DNA of 64,000 bases from Salinibacter ruber DSM 13855 (GCF_000013045.1 NC_007677.1:1178001-1242000), one strand, 5' to 3'. Positions 55,357-64,000 are shown, counted from the first letter of the stretch. Program-made: numbers and translations. The notes: generated from the letters alone by a model not told the origin.

Positions 55357-55639
55357 AAATCGAAATAGACCGACAGAGCGTGGAACGGGTGGAAGGTCGG
55401 CACAAACCTAGCAGGACGAGCCGTGAAGGTCAGACGAAGCCTCCAGGCGGCCTCATTCCGATCAGGTCAACGCTGAAATCGGGACGGAGGGCGTTCCAAA
55501 AGCGTTCCACATGGCCGCAGAACAAGTGCGAAGAGGTCGCATAAAAGACCGATGTAAATAAAATTCCGGGTCCTTTTCCCCTGTGGAGAGGGAGTCGGAG
55601 GTCCGCTGAACGCGAACATGAGAAGATCTTAACTGAGTT
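55357..55639. other. Divergent gap with long csp leader
   Basis: 283 bp between the divergent TolB-like lipoprotein and csp genes, with no convincing coding sequence. An A/T-rich stretch around 55545-55568 is a possible promoter region. The remaining 70-plus bases before csp could form a cold-shock-type 5' leader, but I could not assign a defined structure. Confidence 0.4.
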
Positions 55640-55849
55640 ATGGAGACAGGAACCGTCAAGTGGTTTAGCCCTGCCGAAGGATATGGATTCGTTGAGCCCG
55701 ACAACGGGGAGGACGATGTTTTCCTCCACCACAGTGAGGTGCCCGACGAAGACCTGGAAGAAGGCGACCGTCTCGAGTTCGAAATCGAAGAGACGGAGAA
55801 GGGGCTGAACGCCGTCAACATTGAGGCCCTTACCGAGCCCGAGTGGTAA
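55640..55849 (+). CDS. csp: Cold-shock-domain protein, strongly acidic
   Basis: A 69-residue single cold-shock domain that binds single-stranded RNA or DNA. RNP1 reads KWFSPAEGYGFVEPD and RNP2 reads DVFLHHSEV. About 22 residues are Asp or Glu against three Lys/Arg, which is extreme for the family and fits a protein working in high intracellular salt. A perfect terminator follows 20 bp after the stop, so the gene is probably transcribed alone. Confidence 0.95.
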   Translation: METGTVKWFSPAEGYGFVEPDNGEDDVFLHHSEVPDEDLEEGDRLEFEIEETEKGLNAVNIEALTEPEW

Positions 55850-55869
55850 GCTCGGCCCGGTCCACCCGA

Positions 55870-55903
55870 ATGCCCCTGAGCGTCCTGCTCAGGGGCATTT
55901 TTT
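55870..55903 (+). terminator. Rho-independent terminator of csp
   Basis: ATGCCCCTGAGC (55870-55881), loop GTCCT, GCTCAGGGGCAT (55887-55898): a perfect 12-bp stem followed by a run of six T. Confidence 0.95.
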
Positions 55904-56766
55904 GTTTGGGGGCTCTGTGAGGCGCGGCTGGACCAAGAGGCCTGGAGCATCCAGGAGTCTTCTCTGAATCCCTCGGGCCTGCGCCCCCTTCGTCAGGGAA
56001 ACGTCAGGGAAAAGGATCCGTGTCCCCCGATCTTGTGGCGTCAAGGTCCCGAGGGGCGTTGGGGCGTGGCTCCTGACTGTTCTCGATTTCGATCCCGGGA
56101 CAAGTGCGCCTCGCCCGTACGATGCAGAAGGGCCTCGACGCATGCCAATCCGGCTTCTCCAGACGTATGTGGCCGCGACGCATGCCACAGACTGCGCGCC
56201 GAATGTCCCCGCATGCCGATCGGCGTACGGGCGACGCAGCCGCCGTGTGCGCGTGCCCGACAGCCCCGCCGATCAACCAATCTAGCGCTTCCTTCCCGCT
56301 CTGCGCGGTGAGCCGTCCGGCTGGTCACGAGCCTGGGCCCGGACTTCCGTCCGCGGTTTTGATTCTACTCTCGCACCCGCGTCGTGGGCGACCGGGAGGA
56401 CGAAGGGGACTGCACGTCCCGGAACCGACGACTCAGAACGTCAAAGTTGCGCCCAATCGACGCGCCGAGGGCGGCCTCTAGGTCGCGCACGTGGTGCGTG
56501 TGGACGGGTGGGTTGGAACGCTGAGTCTCCGTGTCGCGCCGGAAGGGGGATCGGAAGAGCGAAGAAGAGCTTTTCATAAAGAGTGCCTATCGGTGTCGTA
56601 GTGACGTATCCTGTGTCCGTTCGCACAATAATTTATCCGATAGGCTTATTAATGTTCCTCACCGGACTTTGAAATTCCCAGCGCCATACTCGTGACTGAA
56701 TTGAAACACGCAAAACTCAAATGACTTTAGGATCCCCGTTTTGAGTGCAAAATCGCTCACCCTGAT
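55904..56766. other. Gene-poor stretch, AT-rich at its right end
   Basis: More than 860 bp after the csp terminator. The left 650 bp are GC-rich with no convincing frame. A minus-strand frame at 56365-56577 (70 codons, including VRDLEAALGASIGRNFDVLSRR) is the best candidate for a small or decayed gene, but I cannot place it. From about 56570 to 56766 the sequence becomes clearly AT-richer. It holds two inverted repeats: GCCTATCGG (56585-56593) with CCGATAGGC (56637-56645), and ACTCAAA (56715-56721) with TTTGAGT (56740-56746). Confidence 0.5.
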
Positions 56767-56967
56767 ATGACCATCAACGAGCTGCAGTCTCTGAAGCCGT
56801 ACCTGAAGATCTCGGCGCTGGCCGACGAGATTGAGGGCATCAACAAGCACACGTTGCTCTCAAAGGTGCGGCGGGGCACCGAGCTCACGATCGTGGAAAG
56901 TGACAAGCTCGAGGCGAAGCTGGGTGAGGTTATGACCCACGCCGGGTTTTCGCTTGCGCGCGAGTGA
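56767..56967 (+). CDS. Small HTH-like protein of unknown role
   Basis: A 66-residue protein. The segment LKISALADEIEGINKHTLLSKVRRGTELTIVESDKLEAKL reads like a compact helix-turn-helix similar to those of Cro/XRE-like or small replication-control proteins, but no family was recognised. The gene sits beside an AT-rich patch, and an ACTCAAA/TTTGAGT inverted repeat ends 20 bp before its ATG, which could serve autoregulation. It may be a remnant of a mobile element. Confidence 0.5.
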   Translation: MTINELQSLKPYLKISALADEIEGINKHTLLSKVRRGTELTIVESDKLEAKLGEVMTHAGFSLARE

Positions 56968-57118
56968 GTGTTGCGGGGCGGGTGCGTGCCCCCCGTCCGT
57001 GTGGTCGGGGCTCGGACGGGGGCGGTCCTGACTGATGAGTGTGCCCGCCGAGTGAAGGCCCTTCGGCCAAAGCCTGGAGGCACAGTCGAAGGTCCGAAAA
57101 AGGGAAAGCTCCCCAGGG

Positions 57119-57961
57119 CTACCGGAGTGCGTCCTCCAAAACCGTGGCGGCGTCGGTGTCGGCGTCGCGGTACTTGACGATGACGGGGGTCGAGAGGGAG
57201 AGGCCGTGCTCTTCTCCGAACGCCGAGTCGACGGACCGGGAGCCCGGCACGACCACGGCATTCTCGGGCACGACCAGCGGCTCGTCGTCGGAGGCGGTGT
57301 GTACCGTCTCCTCCGCGAGGTCGTACAGTCGGGTGGAGGAGGTGAGGGTGACGCCTGCGGCCAGCACGGCCCCGGCCCGCACGATGCAGCCCTCGTAGAG
57401 GCCCGCGTTGCCCCCAACGAAGACATCGTCCTCCACGATGACCGGGGTGGCGTGCACGGGCTCCAGCACACCCCCAACCTGGGCGGAGGCGGACAGGTGC
57501 ACCCGCTTGCCGATCTGGGCGCAGCTTCCCACCAGGGCGTGGGAGTCGATCATGGTCTCCGCGTCGACGTACGCCCCCACATTGACATACATCGGAGGCA
57601 TGCAGACCACGCCGGGCGCCACGTACGCCCCGGTCCGGATCGCCGAGCCGCCCGGCACGAGCCGCACGTTGTCGGCCTTGCGGAGCGGCTTGACCGGGAA
57701 CGTGTTCTTGTCGTAGAACGGGAACCGGTCGCCCGAGTAGTCGACGGTGCGGCCGATTCGGAAGCCCAGGAGGATGCCTTCCTTCACCCATTCGTTGGCG
57801 TGCCAGGTGCCGTCGTCGGCGGGGGTGGCGGCACGCACCTCGCCGGCGTTGAGGGCCTGCACGAGATCGGCCACGGCATCGCCGGCGGTCCCCCGGTCCA
57901 CGCCTGAGGGCTCTTTGGACTGTGCCACCAGCGATTCGATGCGATCTTGTAGGTCGGTCAT
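57119..57961 (-). CDS. dapD: Tetrahydrodipicolinate N-succinyltransferase
   Basis: A 280-residue left-handed beta-helix acyltransferase of the succinylase branch of lysine and meso-DAP synthesis. An N-terminal helical domain with NEWVKEGILLGFRIG is followed by hexapeptide repeats: MYVNVGAYVDAETMIDSHALVGSCAQIGKRVHLSA, then VEDDVFVGGNAGLYEGCIVRAGAVL. The ATG at 57961 (MTDLQDRIESLVA) matches the family start; the frame is open to 58084. It supplies DAP to the same wall that Mpl recycles. Confidence 0.95.
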   Translation of the reverse strand: MTDLQDRIESLVAQSKEPSGVDRGTAGDAVADLVQALNAGEVRAATPADDGTWHANEWVKEGILLGFRIGRTVDYSGDRFPFYDKNTFPVKPLRKADNVRLVPGGSAIRTGAYVAPGVVCMPPMYVNVGAYVDAETMIDSHALVGSCAQIGKRVHLSASAQVGGVLEPVHATPVIVEDDVFVGGNAGLYEGCIVRAGAVLAAGVTLTSSTRLYDLAEETVHTASDDEPLVVPENAVVVPGSRSVDSAFGEEHGLSLSTPVIVKYRDADTDAATVLEDALR

Positions 57962-58084
57962 GCGTCGGAAACCAGTGTGTGGACAGACGATGAGGGCAAA
58001 TCGTCCCCGTTGCGCGCATTCACCATGAAGCTCCGAAGCGATAGACACATTGTAAACCCGTGTCCCGTAGCATTTTTTGTGCAA

Positions 58085-58116
58085 AACGCTTTTTGGCCCC
58101 TGGTGACAGGGGCGTT
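58085..58116. other. Hairpin between dapD and the small lipoprotein gene
   Basis: GCCCCTG (58096-58102), loop GTGA and CAGGGGC (58107-58113) form a perfect stem flanked by AACGC (58085-58089) and GCGTT (58112-58116), which can pair alternatively. It lies in the 189-bp divergent gap and may affect either promoter. There is no T-run on either strand, so termination is unlikely. Confidence 0.45.
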
Positions 58117-58150
58117 ATGCGCTCGCGTCTCACCAAGTTCACCGTCGTCC

Positions 58151-58309
58151 ATGAAACGATCGCTCGTATTTGCGGCCCTTCTTCTCTGTGCCAGCCTCAC
58201 CTCGTGCCAGTGTGCCGACCAGCCCGACGTGGGGCCGGTGGAGGGCGAGGATGAGCAGGCCCATCGGATCCCGACCGAGACCGCGGCAGACCGGGGCCGG
58301 ATCGCGTAG
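58151..58309 (+). CDS. Small lipoprotein, 52 residues
   Basis: MKRSLVFAALLLCASLTSC gives a clear signal peptide with a good lipobox (LTSC), leaving a mature part of only 34 residues, acidic and without recognisable domains. Such tiny lipoproteins are easily missed. It lies 68 bp upstream of dnaG on the same strand. Function unknown. Confidence 0.6.
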   Translation: MKRSLVFAALLLCASLTSCQCADQPDVGPVEGEDEQAHRIPTETAADRGRIA

Positions 58310-58377
58310 AAAAGACCCTCCGGCCACGCCTCTAATCCACATGTGTGCCGTGTCTCCTGCACGGTGCTTCCCCAGTC

Positions 58378-60345
58378 ATGGCCATCCCGGACGAAAAAAT
58401 TGAAGAGGTCCGCACCGCGGTTGATCTCGTGGAGGTGGCGGAAGACTACGTCCAACTGAAGCAGAGCGGGTCGCGGTACATGGGGCTCTGCCCGTTCCAC
58501 AACGAGGACACCCCCTCCTTCAGTGTCGACCCGGACCAGAACCTCTACTACTGCTTCGGCTGCCAGAATGGGGGGGATGCCTTCAAGTTTGTTCAGGAGA
58601 TCGAGGGGGTCGGGTTCTTGGAAAGCGTGCGGATGCTGGCCGACCGGTACGGCGTTCCGCTGCCGGAGGAGGAGACCGACCCCGACGCGGCCAACGAGCG
58701 CGAGGCCGTTCTGCACGCCCTGCGCTTCGCGGCCCGCTTCTTCTATCGCCAGCTCACGCAGTCCGACCGGGGGCGGCCCGCGCTCGACTACCTCCGCCGG
58801 CGCGGCTTCACCCCGCAGACCATCAAACAGTTCGGGCTCGGCTACGCCCCCGACGAGTGGGACGCCCTGTTGACGGTCGCGGAGGAGGAGCAGATCGACC
58901 GGGAGACGCTCGAAAAGGCGGGGCTCATTATCGAGCGCAACGACGGGAGCGGGTACTACGACCGGTATCGCGGGCGGATCATCTTTCCCATTTTCTCCCA
59001 CATCGGCAAGGTGCTGGCCTTTGCCGGGCGCATCCTCGATCCCGACGACGAGCGCGACCAGCCGAAGTACATCAACTCGCCGGAGACGGAGGTTTACCAC
59101 AAGAAGGAGGTGCTCTACGGCCTGCACCAGGCCAAGCAGGCCATCCGCAAAACCGACGAGGTTCTGCTCGTGGAGGGGTACACGGACGTGATTAGTCTGT
59201 CGCAGGCCGGGGTGGGAAACGTCGTCGCCTCCAGCGGCACGGCCCTCACCGAGCAGCAGATCGGCACGCTCGACCGGTACGCCAAGCGGGCGGTGATGCT
59301 CTACGACGCCGACGAGGCGGGGGAGCGGGCGGCCCTGCGGGGGATGGAGCGTGTCCTGGAGGCGGGACTGGGGGCCTACGCCGTAGAACTTCCCGCGGGC
59401 AATGACCCGGACGAGTACGTTCAGGAGCACGGGGGCGATGCCTTTTCCGACTACGTTCAGGAGCACCGGCAGGACCTTCCGTCGTTCGCCTACCAGCGGG
59501 CCCGCCGCAACGGGGTCCTAGAAACCCCAGAGGATCGGGTGGAGGTTCAACGCGAGATTATCGAGTCGGTCGCCCGGATTCCGGACCCGAATCTTCGGCG
59601 CGAGTACGTGGCCCACACGAGCGAGGTCACGGGCGTCCCGGACTCGGACCTGTTCCGCATGCTGGAGGAGGAACGGGAGCAGATGGAGCGCCGGGCCCAG
59701 CGGCAACGAAAGCGAGAGCAAAAGCGTCAGCAGAGACAGGCGGAGGAGGGCGCGTCGCCATCGGGGGAGCAGGCCGCCCCGCCCGACCGGAACGGCGCGT
59801 CGCCCCCGCCTCCCAATTCCACGACCGGGAAGACGGCGTCCGGCCCCGCGCTGCTCCCGGAAGAGCGGGTGCTGTTTCGGCTCATGCTGGAGAACGGGCG
59901 TCGCATGGTGAGTCTCGTGCTGGGGCACATGGCGCTGGACGAGTTTTCGGAGGGGGCGCCCCGTGACTTTGCGCGCGCCTTCGCCGAGATGTACGAGGAC
60001 GGCACGGTGCGGCCCCAGCAGATTCTCAATGGCGAGCACGGCGAGGCGCTTCAGCAACTCGGCGCGTCGGTCATGATGGACGAGCATGAGGCCTCCGAGC
60101 ACTGGGCCCAGAAGGAGGACATCTCGGTGCCCCACCTCAACGACCGCCCCTACGAGGCGGCCCGGAGCGCGATGAAGTTTTTGAAGATGGACCGTGTCGA
60201 CGAGGCCATCGAGGCGGTCCGCGAGCGGATGTATCAGGCGAGCCAGCAGGGGGCGGACGAGGAGGTCCAGCGCCTACAGCAAAAGATGATGTCGCTGCAG
60301 GAGCTCCGGAAGGGCATCAAGCGCGGTGAGTTTCTCGAGGACTGA
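58378..60345 (+). CDS. dnaG: DNA primase
   Basis: A 655-residue primase that makes RNA primers at replication forks. The N-terminal zinc-binding domain has CPFHNEDTPSFSVDP and YYCFGCQNGGDAFKF. The catalytic core includes YRGRIIFPIF and the TOPRIM motifs VEGYTDVISLSQAG and LYDADEAGERAALRG. The C-terminal helicase-binding region follows an Arg/Gln-rich, low-complexity linker (about residues 435-490). The ATG at 58378 (MAIPDEKIEEV) fits; the frame is open to 58345. Confidence 0.97.
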   Translation: MAIPDEKIEEVRTAVDLVEVAEDYVQLKQSGSRYMGLCPFHNEDTPSFSVDPDQNLYYCFGCQNGGDAFKFVQEIEGVGFLESVRMLADRYGVPLPEEETDPDAANEREAVLHALRFAARFFYRQLTQSDRGRPALDYLRRRGFTPQTIKQFGLGYAPDEWDALLTVAEEEQIDRETLEKAGLIIERNDGSGYYDRYRGRIIFPIFSHIGKVLAFAGRILDPDDERDQPKYINSPETEVYHKKEVLYGLHQAKQAIRKTDEVLLVEGYTDVISLSQAGVGNVVASSGTALTEQQIGTLDRYAKRAVMLYDADEAGERAALRGMERVLEAGLGAYAVELPAGNDPDEYVQEHGGDAFSDYVQEHRQDLPSFAYQRARRNGVLETPEDRVEVQREIIESVARIPDPNLRREYVAHTSEVTGVPDSDLFRMLEEEREQMERRAQRQRKREQKRQQRQAEEGASPSGEQAAPPDRNGASPPPPNSTTGKTASGPALLPEERVLFRLMLENGRRMVSLVLGHMALDEFSEGAPRDFARAFAEMYEDGTVRPQQILNGEHGEALQQLGASVMMDEHEASEHWAQKEDISVPHLNDRPYEAARSAMKFLKMDRVDEAIEAVRERMYQASQQGADEEVQRLQQKMMSLQELRKGIKRGEFLED

Positions 60346-60378
60346 GAGGCCGCCGCGCGACGCTTTCGCGCCGCGAGA

Positions 60379-62220
60379 CTATGGCCGTCGCCGGAGCGTA
60401 TCGGGGACGGCGGGGACCGTGGACGAGAGGTCGGGGGGACGGCCCTCAAGCTTCATTCGGCCCGTGGCGCGGGTCGTCGCGTCGGCCAGGTCCTGCCAGG
60501 GACTGGACATCCAGAGCCGTCGGTGCGTGCTGATAATGCGAAGCTGGCGGCGGCGGTACCGGGTCGGTCGCTGTTCGGCGAGGGTCTCGAAGCGGTCGTG
60601 GAGCTGAAGCAGGCGCTCGCGGTTGTCCTTGGTGAAGCCGAAGTGGGCGATGTCGTCGACCAGGGCCTCGTACTGCCGATCCCATCGGGTTACCTGACTT
60701 GGGCTGGGCCCCGCGTAGGTCGAGGCGTCGTACCGAAAGGTCGCGGGCGAGTCGAGGGCCCGAATCCCCGCGGCGCGGAGCACATCGGGGGCTCCCAGCG
60801 GGAGGAAGAAGCGCACGGCCTTGCCGTCGATGGTAGAGACAAACCGTACGTTGCCGGCCTCCGGAATGGACCTGCGAGGGGAGGCCGGCAGGTCGATGTG
60901 GGGGTTCAGCGCGCGGAAGCGGTCGTATGTCGTCCGGGCGGTGTCGGCGGCCGGCCCCCAATCGAGCGACCGGGCCGTGGTGTCGAGGGGGGCGAGAAGA
61001 TCGCGCAGCGTCACTGAGGTGCCCGGTTCCACCTGCAACCGGACGGCCTGGAGTGGGGGGGATTGGTCCACCGGGCGGTCGTCGCGGGCCGTAAGGGCGC
61101 CGTACGCGGCGGGGACGTAGCCGCGGGAGTCGCCGCCGAAGGTGGATCCGTCGCGCACCGTGTCGAAGCCCTCCGTCACCGCCCAGGCGTAGGCGTCCGC
61201 CACGGTCGAGGAGGCGGTAAAGTGGTCCGAGGTGTAAAACGCGCGATACAGCGTAAAGATGTTGCCGGGCCCGGCGTGGTAGGCGGACAGGCCCGGCAGT
61301 TCGTGCCCCACGGCGTTGGCGTAGCCGCGCAGCAACAGGAAGGCGGGCTCCAGCACGAGGAGGGGGTTGCGCTCCTCCCGGACGCGCACCCAGGCGTCGG
61401 CCTCCGTCGGAAGCGTGTACTCGGTCACGCCGCCCCGGCGCAGGATCCAGGGCAGCATCTGGTAGCGGCTCACGGCCCCCGCCGTCGACACGAGGTGATC
61501 CTGGTTGAACGTCTCAACGGTTCCGATCTCTGTCGCGAGCAGGCTCAGTCCCAGGTGCTCGGCGAGTCGGCGCTCGTAGGCCCGGTAGGCCCGATCGCGC
61601 TCGTGGGCGGTTTCGACCTGATTGGCCCGTCCCCAGCGGACGATGATGTCGTCGAGGGGAACGCCACGCCGCTCGTACTTGTCCACGAGCCGGTCCATCT
61701 CCTCGTGGCGCCGCTCATCGACCGTGTTCCAGTCTACGGGGGCGCCGTTTTCGTACGCGGCCCGGAGGTCCGTGAGCGCAAACAGCTCCAGCACCTCGTC
61801 CGTCCGGCGGTCGATGACCCGAATCGTGAAGTTGTCGTCGTGGGCCTGCCGGTGGACGTACTGGTCCAACAGGTCGTGAAACTGCCGGAGGATCTCCGGA
61901 TTGCGGCTTGTCGCGAGGGGGGCAGACGGGGTGAAGTAGGGGGCGAGTTTCGTCGACGGATGCGAAGACCGGTCTGCCAGGACGGGAGCCGGGCTCGCGT
62001 CCGAAGGGGCAGGGCCCTGAAACAGGGGAGAGGGAAAGAACGGAAGGTCGGAGAGAACCTGGGACTGGCCCGGGGAGAACGGCGCGACTGCACTCAAAAC
62101 GACGAGCAACGTCACCCCGCTGAGCATAACGGCCGAGAGACGACGAATGAGCCGGGCGGCCTCGGGGGAGGACGCGTCGACGCCGTCGTCGGATTGGTCG
62201 GACCAGAAGGGGAGGCGCAT
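60379..62220 (-). CDS. Membrane-anchored lytic-transglycosylase-like protein
   Basis: A 613-residue protein with one N-terminal transmembrane helix (about residues 27-48). The middle domain resembles the SLT fold: LLATEIGTVETFNQDHLVSTAGAVSRYQMLP (candidate catalytic Glu followed by the SxxGAxxxxQM element) and LSAYHAGPGNIFTLYRAF (the AYNAGxG-like element). The C-terminal 200 residues (QVEPGTSVTLRDLLAPLD onward) look like a separate domain without clear family. The role would be murein cleavage in the periplasm. Divergence from standard transglycosylases makes this tentative. It is convergent with dnaG. Confidence 0.65.
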   Translation of the reverse strand: MRLPFWSDQSDDGVDASSPEAARLIRRLSAVMLSGVTLLVVLSAVAPFSPGQSQVLSDLPFFPSPLFQGPAPSDASPAPVLADRSSHPSTKLAPYFTPSAPLATSRNPEILRQFHDLLDQYVHRQAHDDNFTIRVIDRRTDEVLELFALTDLRAAYENGAPVDWNTVDERRHEEMDRLVDKYERRGVPLDDIIVRWGRANQVETAHERDRAYRAYERRLAEHLGLSLLATEIGTVETFNQDHLVSTAGAVSRYQMLPWILRRGGVTEYTLPTEADAWVRVREERNPLLVLEPAFLLLRGYANAVGHELPGLSAYHAGPGNIFTLYRAFYTSDHFTASSTVADAYAWAVTEGFDTVRDGSTFGGDSRGYVPAAYGALTARDDRPVDQSPPLQAVRLQVEPGTSVTLRDLLAPLDTTARSLDWGPAADTARTTYDRFRALNPHIDLPASPRRSIPEAGNVRFVSTIDGKAVRFFLPLGAPDVLRAAGIRALDSPATFRYDASTYAGPSPSQVTRWDRQYEALVDDIAHFGFTKDNRERLLQLHDRFETLAEQRPTRYRRRQLRIISTHRRLWMSSPWQDLADATTRATGRMKLEGRPPDLSSTVPAVPDTLRRRP

Positions 62221-62265
62221 AACAGTGCAGTCGTGAACACCGACGAGAAGCGAGGGCGCGGGCCG

Positions 62266-62964
62266 TCAGGCCGAGGAAGGGACAGAGGCCGTCCGGGCGT
62301 GCCCTAGAAACGCCCGAAAGAGCGGTCGGGTGATGTCCCCCATGCGTTCGGGATGAAACTGAACGCCGAACAGGCGTCCACTCTCGTGTTCGATCGCCTC
62401 GATCACCCCGTCCGGGGCCGTGGCCACCACCGAAAATCCCTCCCCAACCGTCGCGATGGCCTGGAGGTGGCGCGTGTTCACGGGTAGGGTGTCGACGTCG
62501 AGCCACCGATGCAGGTGGGAGGACGAATGCAGGGTTACGGGGTGCGTCGTGGCCCCACGTTTCTGGCTGTGCGTCTGCGCGCCCTCGTGTTCAGCCTCTA
62601 CGTCTCCGTAAATCGTGCCCCCTGCGAGGGCGTTGAGGCGCTGCATACCGTAGCAGATGCCCAGAATGGGCCGCCCGGCCTGCCAGCAGGCCTCAATCCA
62701 GCGGCGGTCCGACGCGGCCCGCTGCGGGCCGAGGGCGTCGAGCTCTTCGGGGAGCGGGCCGGTGAGGCCTTCGGAGACGGCCGGCCCCCCCGGCACCACC
62801 AGCCCGTCAATGCGGCCCAGCGTCTCCTCGACCGTCCGGTCGGACGCGGTGATGGGGAGCACCACGGGGACCCCACCGGCGTTTTCGATGGCCGCCGTGT
62901 ACCGGCGGTCCAGACGCTGAGTCCCGTCCGTGTGGGCGGTCGTAATGCCAATGTGAGCGGGCAT
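62266..62964 (-). CDS. Class I glutamine-amidotransferase-like hydrolase (PuuD family)
   Basis: A 232-residue protein of the gamma-glutamyl-GABA hydrolase family. The N-terminus HIGITTAHTDGTQRLDRRYTAAIENAGGVPVVLP, the oxyanion region DGLVVPGGP, the nucleophile Cys in ILGICYGMQRLN and the His-Glu pair in FGVQFHPERMG are all present. The physiological substrate (gamma-glutamylated amine or other) is unknown. It lies 45 bp upstream of the transglycosylase-like gene on the same strand. Confidence 0.88.
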   Translation of the reverse strand: MPAHIGITTAHTDGTQRLDRRYTAAIENAGGVPVVLPITASDRTVEETLGRIDGLVVPGGPAVSEGLTGPLPEELDALGPQRAASDRRWIEACWQAGRPILGICYGMQRLNALAGGTIYGDVEAEHEGAQTHSQKRGATTHPVTLHSSSHLHRWLDVDTLPVNTRHLQAIATVGEGFSVVATAPDGVIEAIEHESGRLFGVQFHPERMGDITRPLFRAFLGHARTASVPSSA

Positions 62965-63065
62965 GGGCGACGGCGAAGAGCGGTGCAGGAAGACGGGTGG
63001 AGGGTAGGGTCAAATTGCGTGCCATCCGACCGGAAGACGGCAGGCGGCCCCAGTCGAGGGGGCCC

Positions 63066-63395
63066 TCAAGGCCGCACGTCGCGCAGCGTGATGGGGGTCG
63101 GGTCGGAGGGGGCCGTCAGGTCGAGGGCCAGGGTGAGGGTGTCGCGGGAACGGATGATGTTCGTCGCGTGGGAGCCGAGGGATCCACGATCGAGTTGATC
63201 GTGCAGGGCGCTCTTGATGGTACGGCGCTGGCCCTGCGTGGTGGAGGAGCCGTGGATCACTTTCAATTGGCTCCGCCCGCGGGTCTCGGCGAGACGAAGC
63301 GTGGTGTAGGTCACGTCGAGGGCCTCGTCGACCGACAGGCCGTGCAGGTCGAGGGTCACCGTGGAACCGTCGTCGTCAAGCGTGGGCGTCGCCAT
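63066..63395 (-). CDS. Smr-domain protein
   Basis: A 109-residue stand-alone Smr (MutS2 C-terminal) domain. The signature LDLHGLSVDEALDVTYTTLRLAETRGRSQLKVIHGSS contains the LDLHG and HGxG-like elements; the second reads HGSSTTQG, so the usual Gly after HG is Ser. Smr domains nick DNA or cleave mRNA on collided ribosomes. The ATG at 63395 is chosen; the frame is open to 63599 but the extra sequence has no domain content. Confidence 0.83.
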   Translation of the reverse strand: MATPTLDDDGSTVTLDLHGLSVDEALDVTYTTLRLAETRGRSQLKVIHGSSTTQGQRRTIKSALHDQLDRGSLGSHATNIIRSRDTLTLALDLTAPSDPTPITLRDVRP

Positions 63396-63849
63396 GGGCC
63401 TCGGGGTGGGGCATAAAAGCAGTGCGTGTGTGGTACCTTCCCGGCCGAGAAGAGATTCGGGGGGAGCCCGGTCCGAAACGGTCCCCGTGGAGGGGCAGTG
63501 CTGTGTACGGAGCACTGGAAGGGGCCCCGCAACAGCCATCGGGAAGTGTGTGAACGCTTCGCCGCGTCCGCCCGGACGAGGCATCGGTCGTTGGGGCACG
63601 ATGGTAAGGCGGCGCCCACGGTGCGTTTCTACGTCGGCGAAGGGCAGAACGGTTGGTGTGAATCGGATCCGGGAGTGCCGCGCCGACGCGGGGCAGCGGA
63701 GGCGGCAGGGCGGCCGTGCCCGCGGAGAAAGGACACACCATCACGCCGCCCAGGCCGGCAGACGCGACGTTGAGTCGACGGAGGCGCCCGCCTTGGCACT
63801 GATCAACGGCCCTGCACCCGGGCGTCGCACGGAGGGCACGGAAACGGGC
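63396..63849. other. Gene-free stretch near the right edge
   Basis: 454 bp between the Smr gene and the last partial gene, both on the minus strand. I see no convincing frame, tRNA, terminator or repeat. Confidence 0.4.
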
Positions 63850-64000
63850 CTACGCAGTGCCGTCGGACGGATCGGACTCTCCAATCAGACGGGCCCGCTC
63901 CCGTTCGATCTGGTCCAGGAGACGGGGGGCGTGCTCCACGAGCCGCTCGATGAGGGTGCTCAACTGGTCCCGATCCATGTCCGCTAGAAGATCGGCGACC
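63850..64000 (-). CDS. Partial gene, C-terminus of an unknown helical protein
   Basis: Only the last 49 residues before a TAG at 63850-63852 are in the window. The visible part (DMDRDQLSTLIERLVEHAPRLLDQIERERARLIG followed by an acidic tail, within the last 49 residues) looks amphipathic and helical. The upstream part is missing, so no family can be assigned. Confidence 0.5.
   Translation of the reverse strand, partial: VADLLADMDRDQLSTLIERLVEHAPRLLDQIERERARLIGESDPSDGTA

Noticed and set aside
56104-56481. Plus-strand frame of 125 codons in the gene-poor stretch
   Set aside because: Composition is Arg/Pro/Ala-rich with no motif, and no start context supports it; it looks like chance.

Overview
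The window is a 64 kb piece of a high-GC bacterial chromosome that looks like Salinibacter or a close relative (Rhodothermia, Bacteroidota side). The reasons are the very GC-rich third positions, acidic salt-adapted proteins (the 69-residue cold-shock protein has about 22 Asp/Glu), weak Shine-Dalgarno signals, and Bacteroidota-type genes: a PorV-like barrel, a DUF4834-like protein, the folK-deoxynucleoside kinase pair, BshB1, and a carbamoyl-phosphate synthase large chain without its allosteric domain. The assignment is inferred from the sequence alone. Most of the window is conserved core chromosome. I see no CRISPR array, insertion sequence, prophage or rRNA. There is one tRNA, Arg(CCT).

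Layout. 0-5.3 kb: end of a membrane dipeptidase, a BtuF-like corrinoid-binding protein divergent from a MetE-like protein, mpl, and a CNNM/CBS membrane protein. 5.6-13.4 kb: a complete RND efflux operon (TetR regulator, TolC, adaptor, unusually long pump) behind a symmetric operator. 13.5-18.1 kb: ABC1 kinase-like protein, TetR-like protein, three-domain rhodanese, CoA-binding protein. 18.3-27.5 kb: leuS, bshB1, efp-accB-accC, an aminotransferase and a site-2-type protease. 27.5-30.8 kb: a lipoprotein, an exported propeller protein with a C-terminal FlgD/CHU-type domain, and a PorV-like barrel. 30.9-38.1 kb: CPBP protease, S9-family protein lacking its serine, PagL-like protein, two alpha/beta hydrolases, an atypical SDR. 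38.2-42.4 kb: tRNA-Arg, a small zinc-motif membrane protein, a DnaQ-like exonuclease, a beta-lactamase-fold lipoprotein with an LTxxQ-like tail, and a ParA ATPase with an unknown partner. 42.6-46.1 kb: a frameshifted phosphodiesterase lipoprotein, folK, deoxynucleoside kinase, TonB-type protein. 46.3-50.7 kb: carAB behind a leader with a terminator. 50.7-55.4 kb: psd-pss, purS, clpS, a TolB-like lipoprotein. 55.6-64 kb: csp, a gene-poor and partly AT-rich patch with a small HTH-like gene, dapD, dnaG, a lytic-transglycosylase-like protein, a class I amidotransferase, an Smr protein.

Coherent units: the efflux operon; fatty-acid initiation (accB-accC with efp); pyrimidine/arginine precursor supply (carAB); phosphatidylethanolamine synthesis (psd-pss); and cell-wall functions scattered through the window (mpl, dapD, transglycosylase-like protein, beta-lactamase-fold protein).

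Most notable signals: a terminator-containing leader upstream of carA that cannot serve any upstream gene; a C8 homopolymer frameshift in the phosphodiesterase gene; an RND pump with roughly 200 extra hydrophobic residues; a diverged second copy of the last eight carB codons 101 bp downstream; an S9 peptidase with Gly at the nucleophile position; and the ParA/partner pair. No single stretch is clearly a new defence or mobile system.
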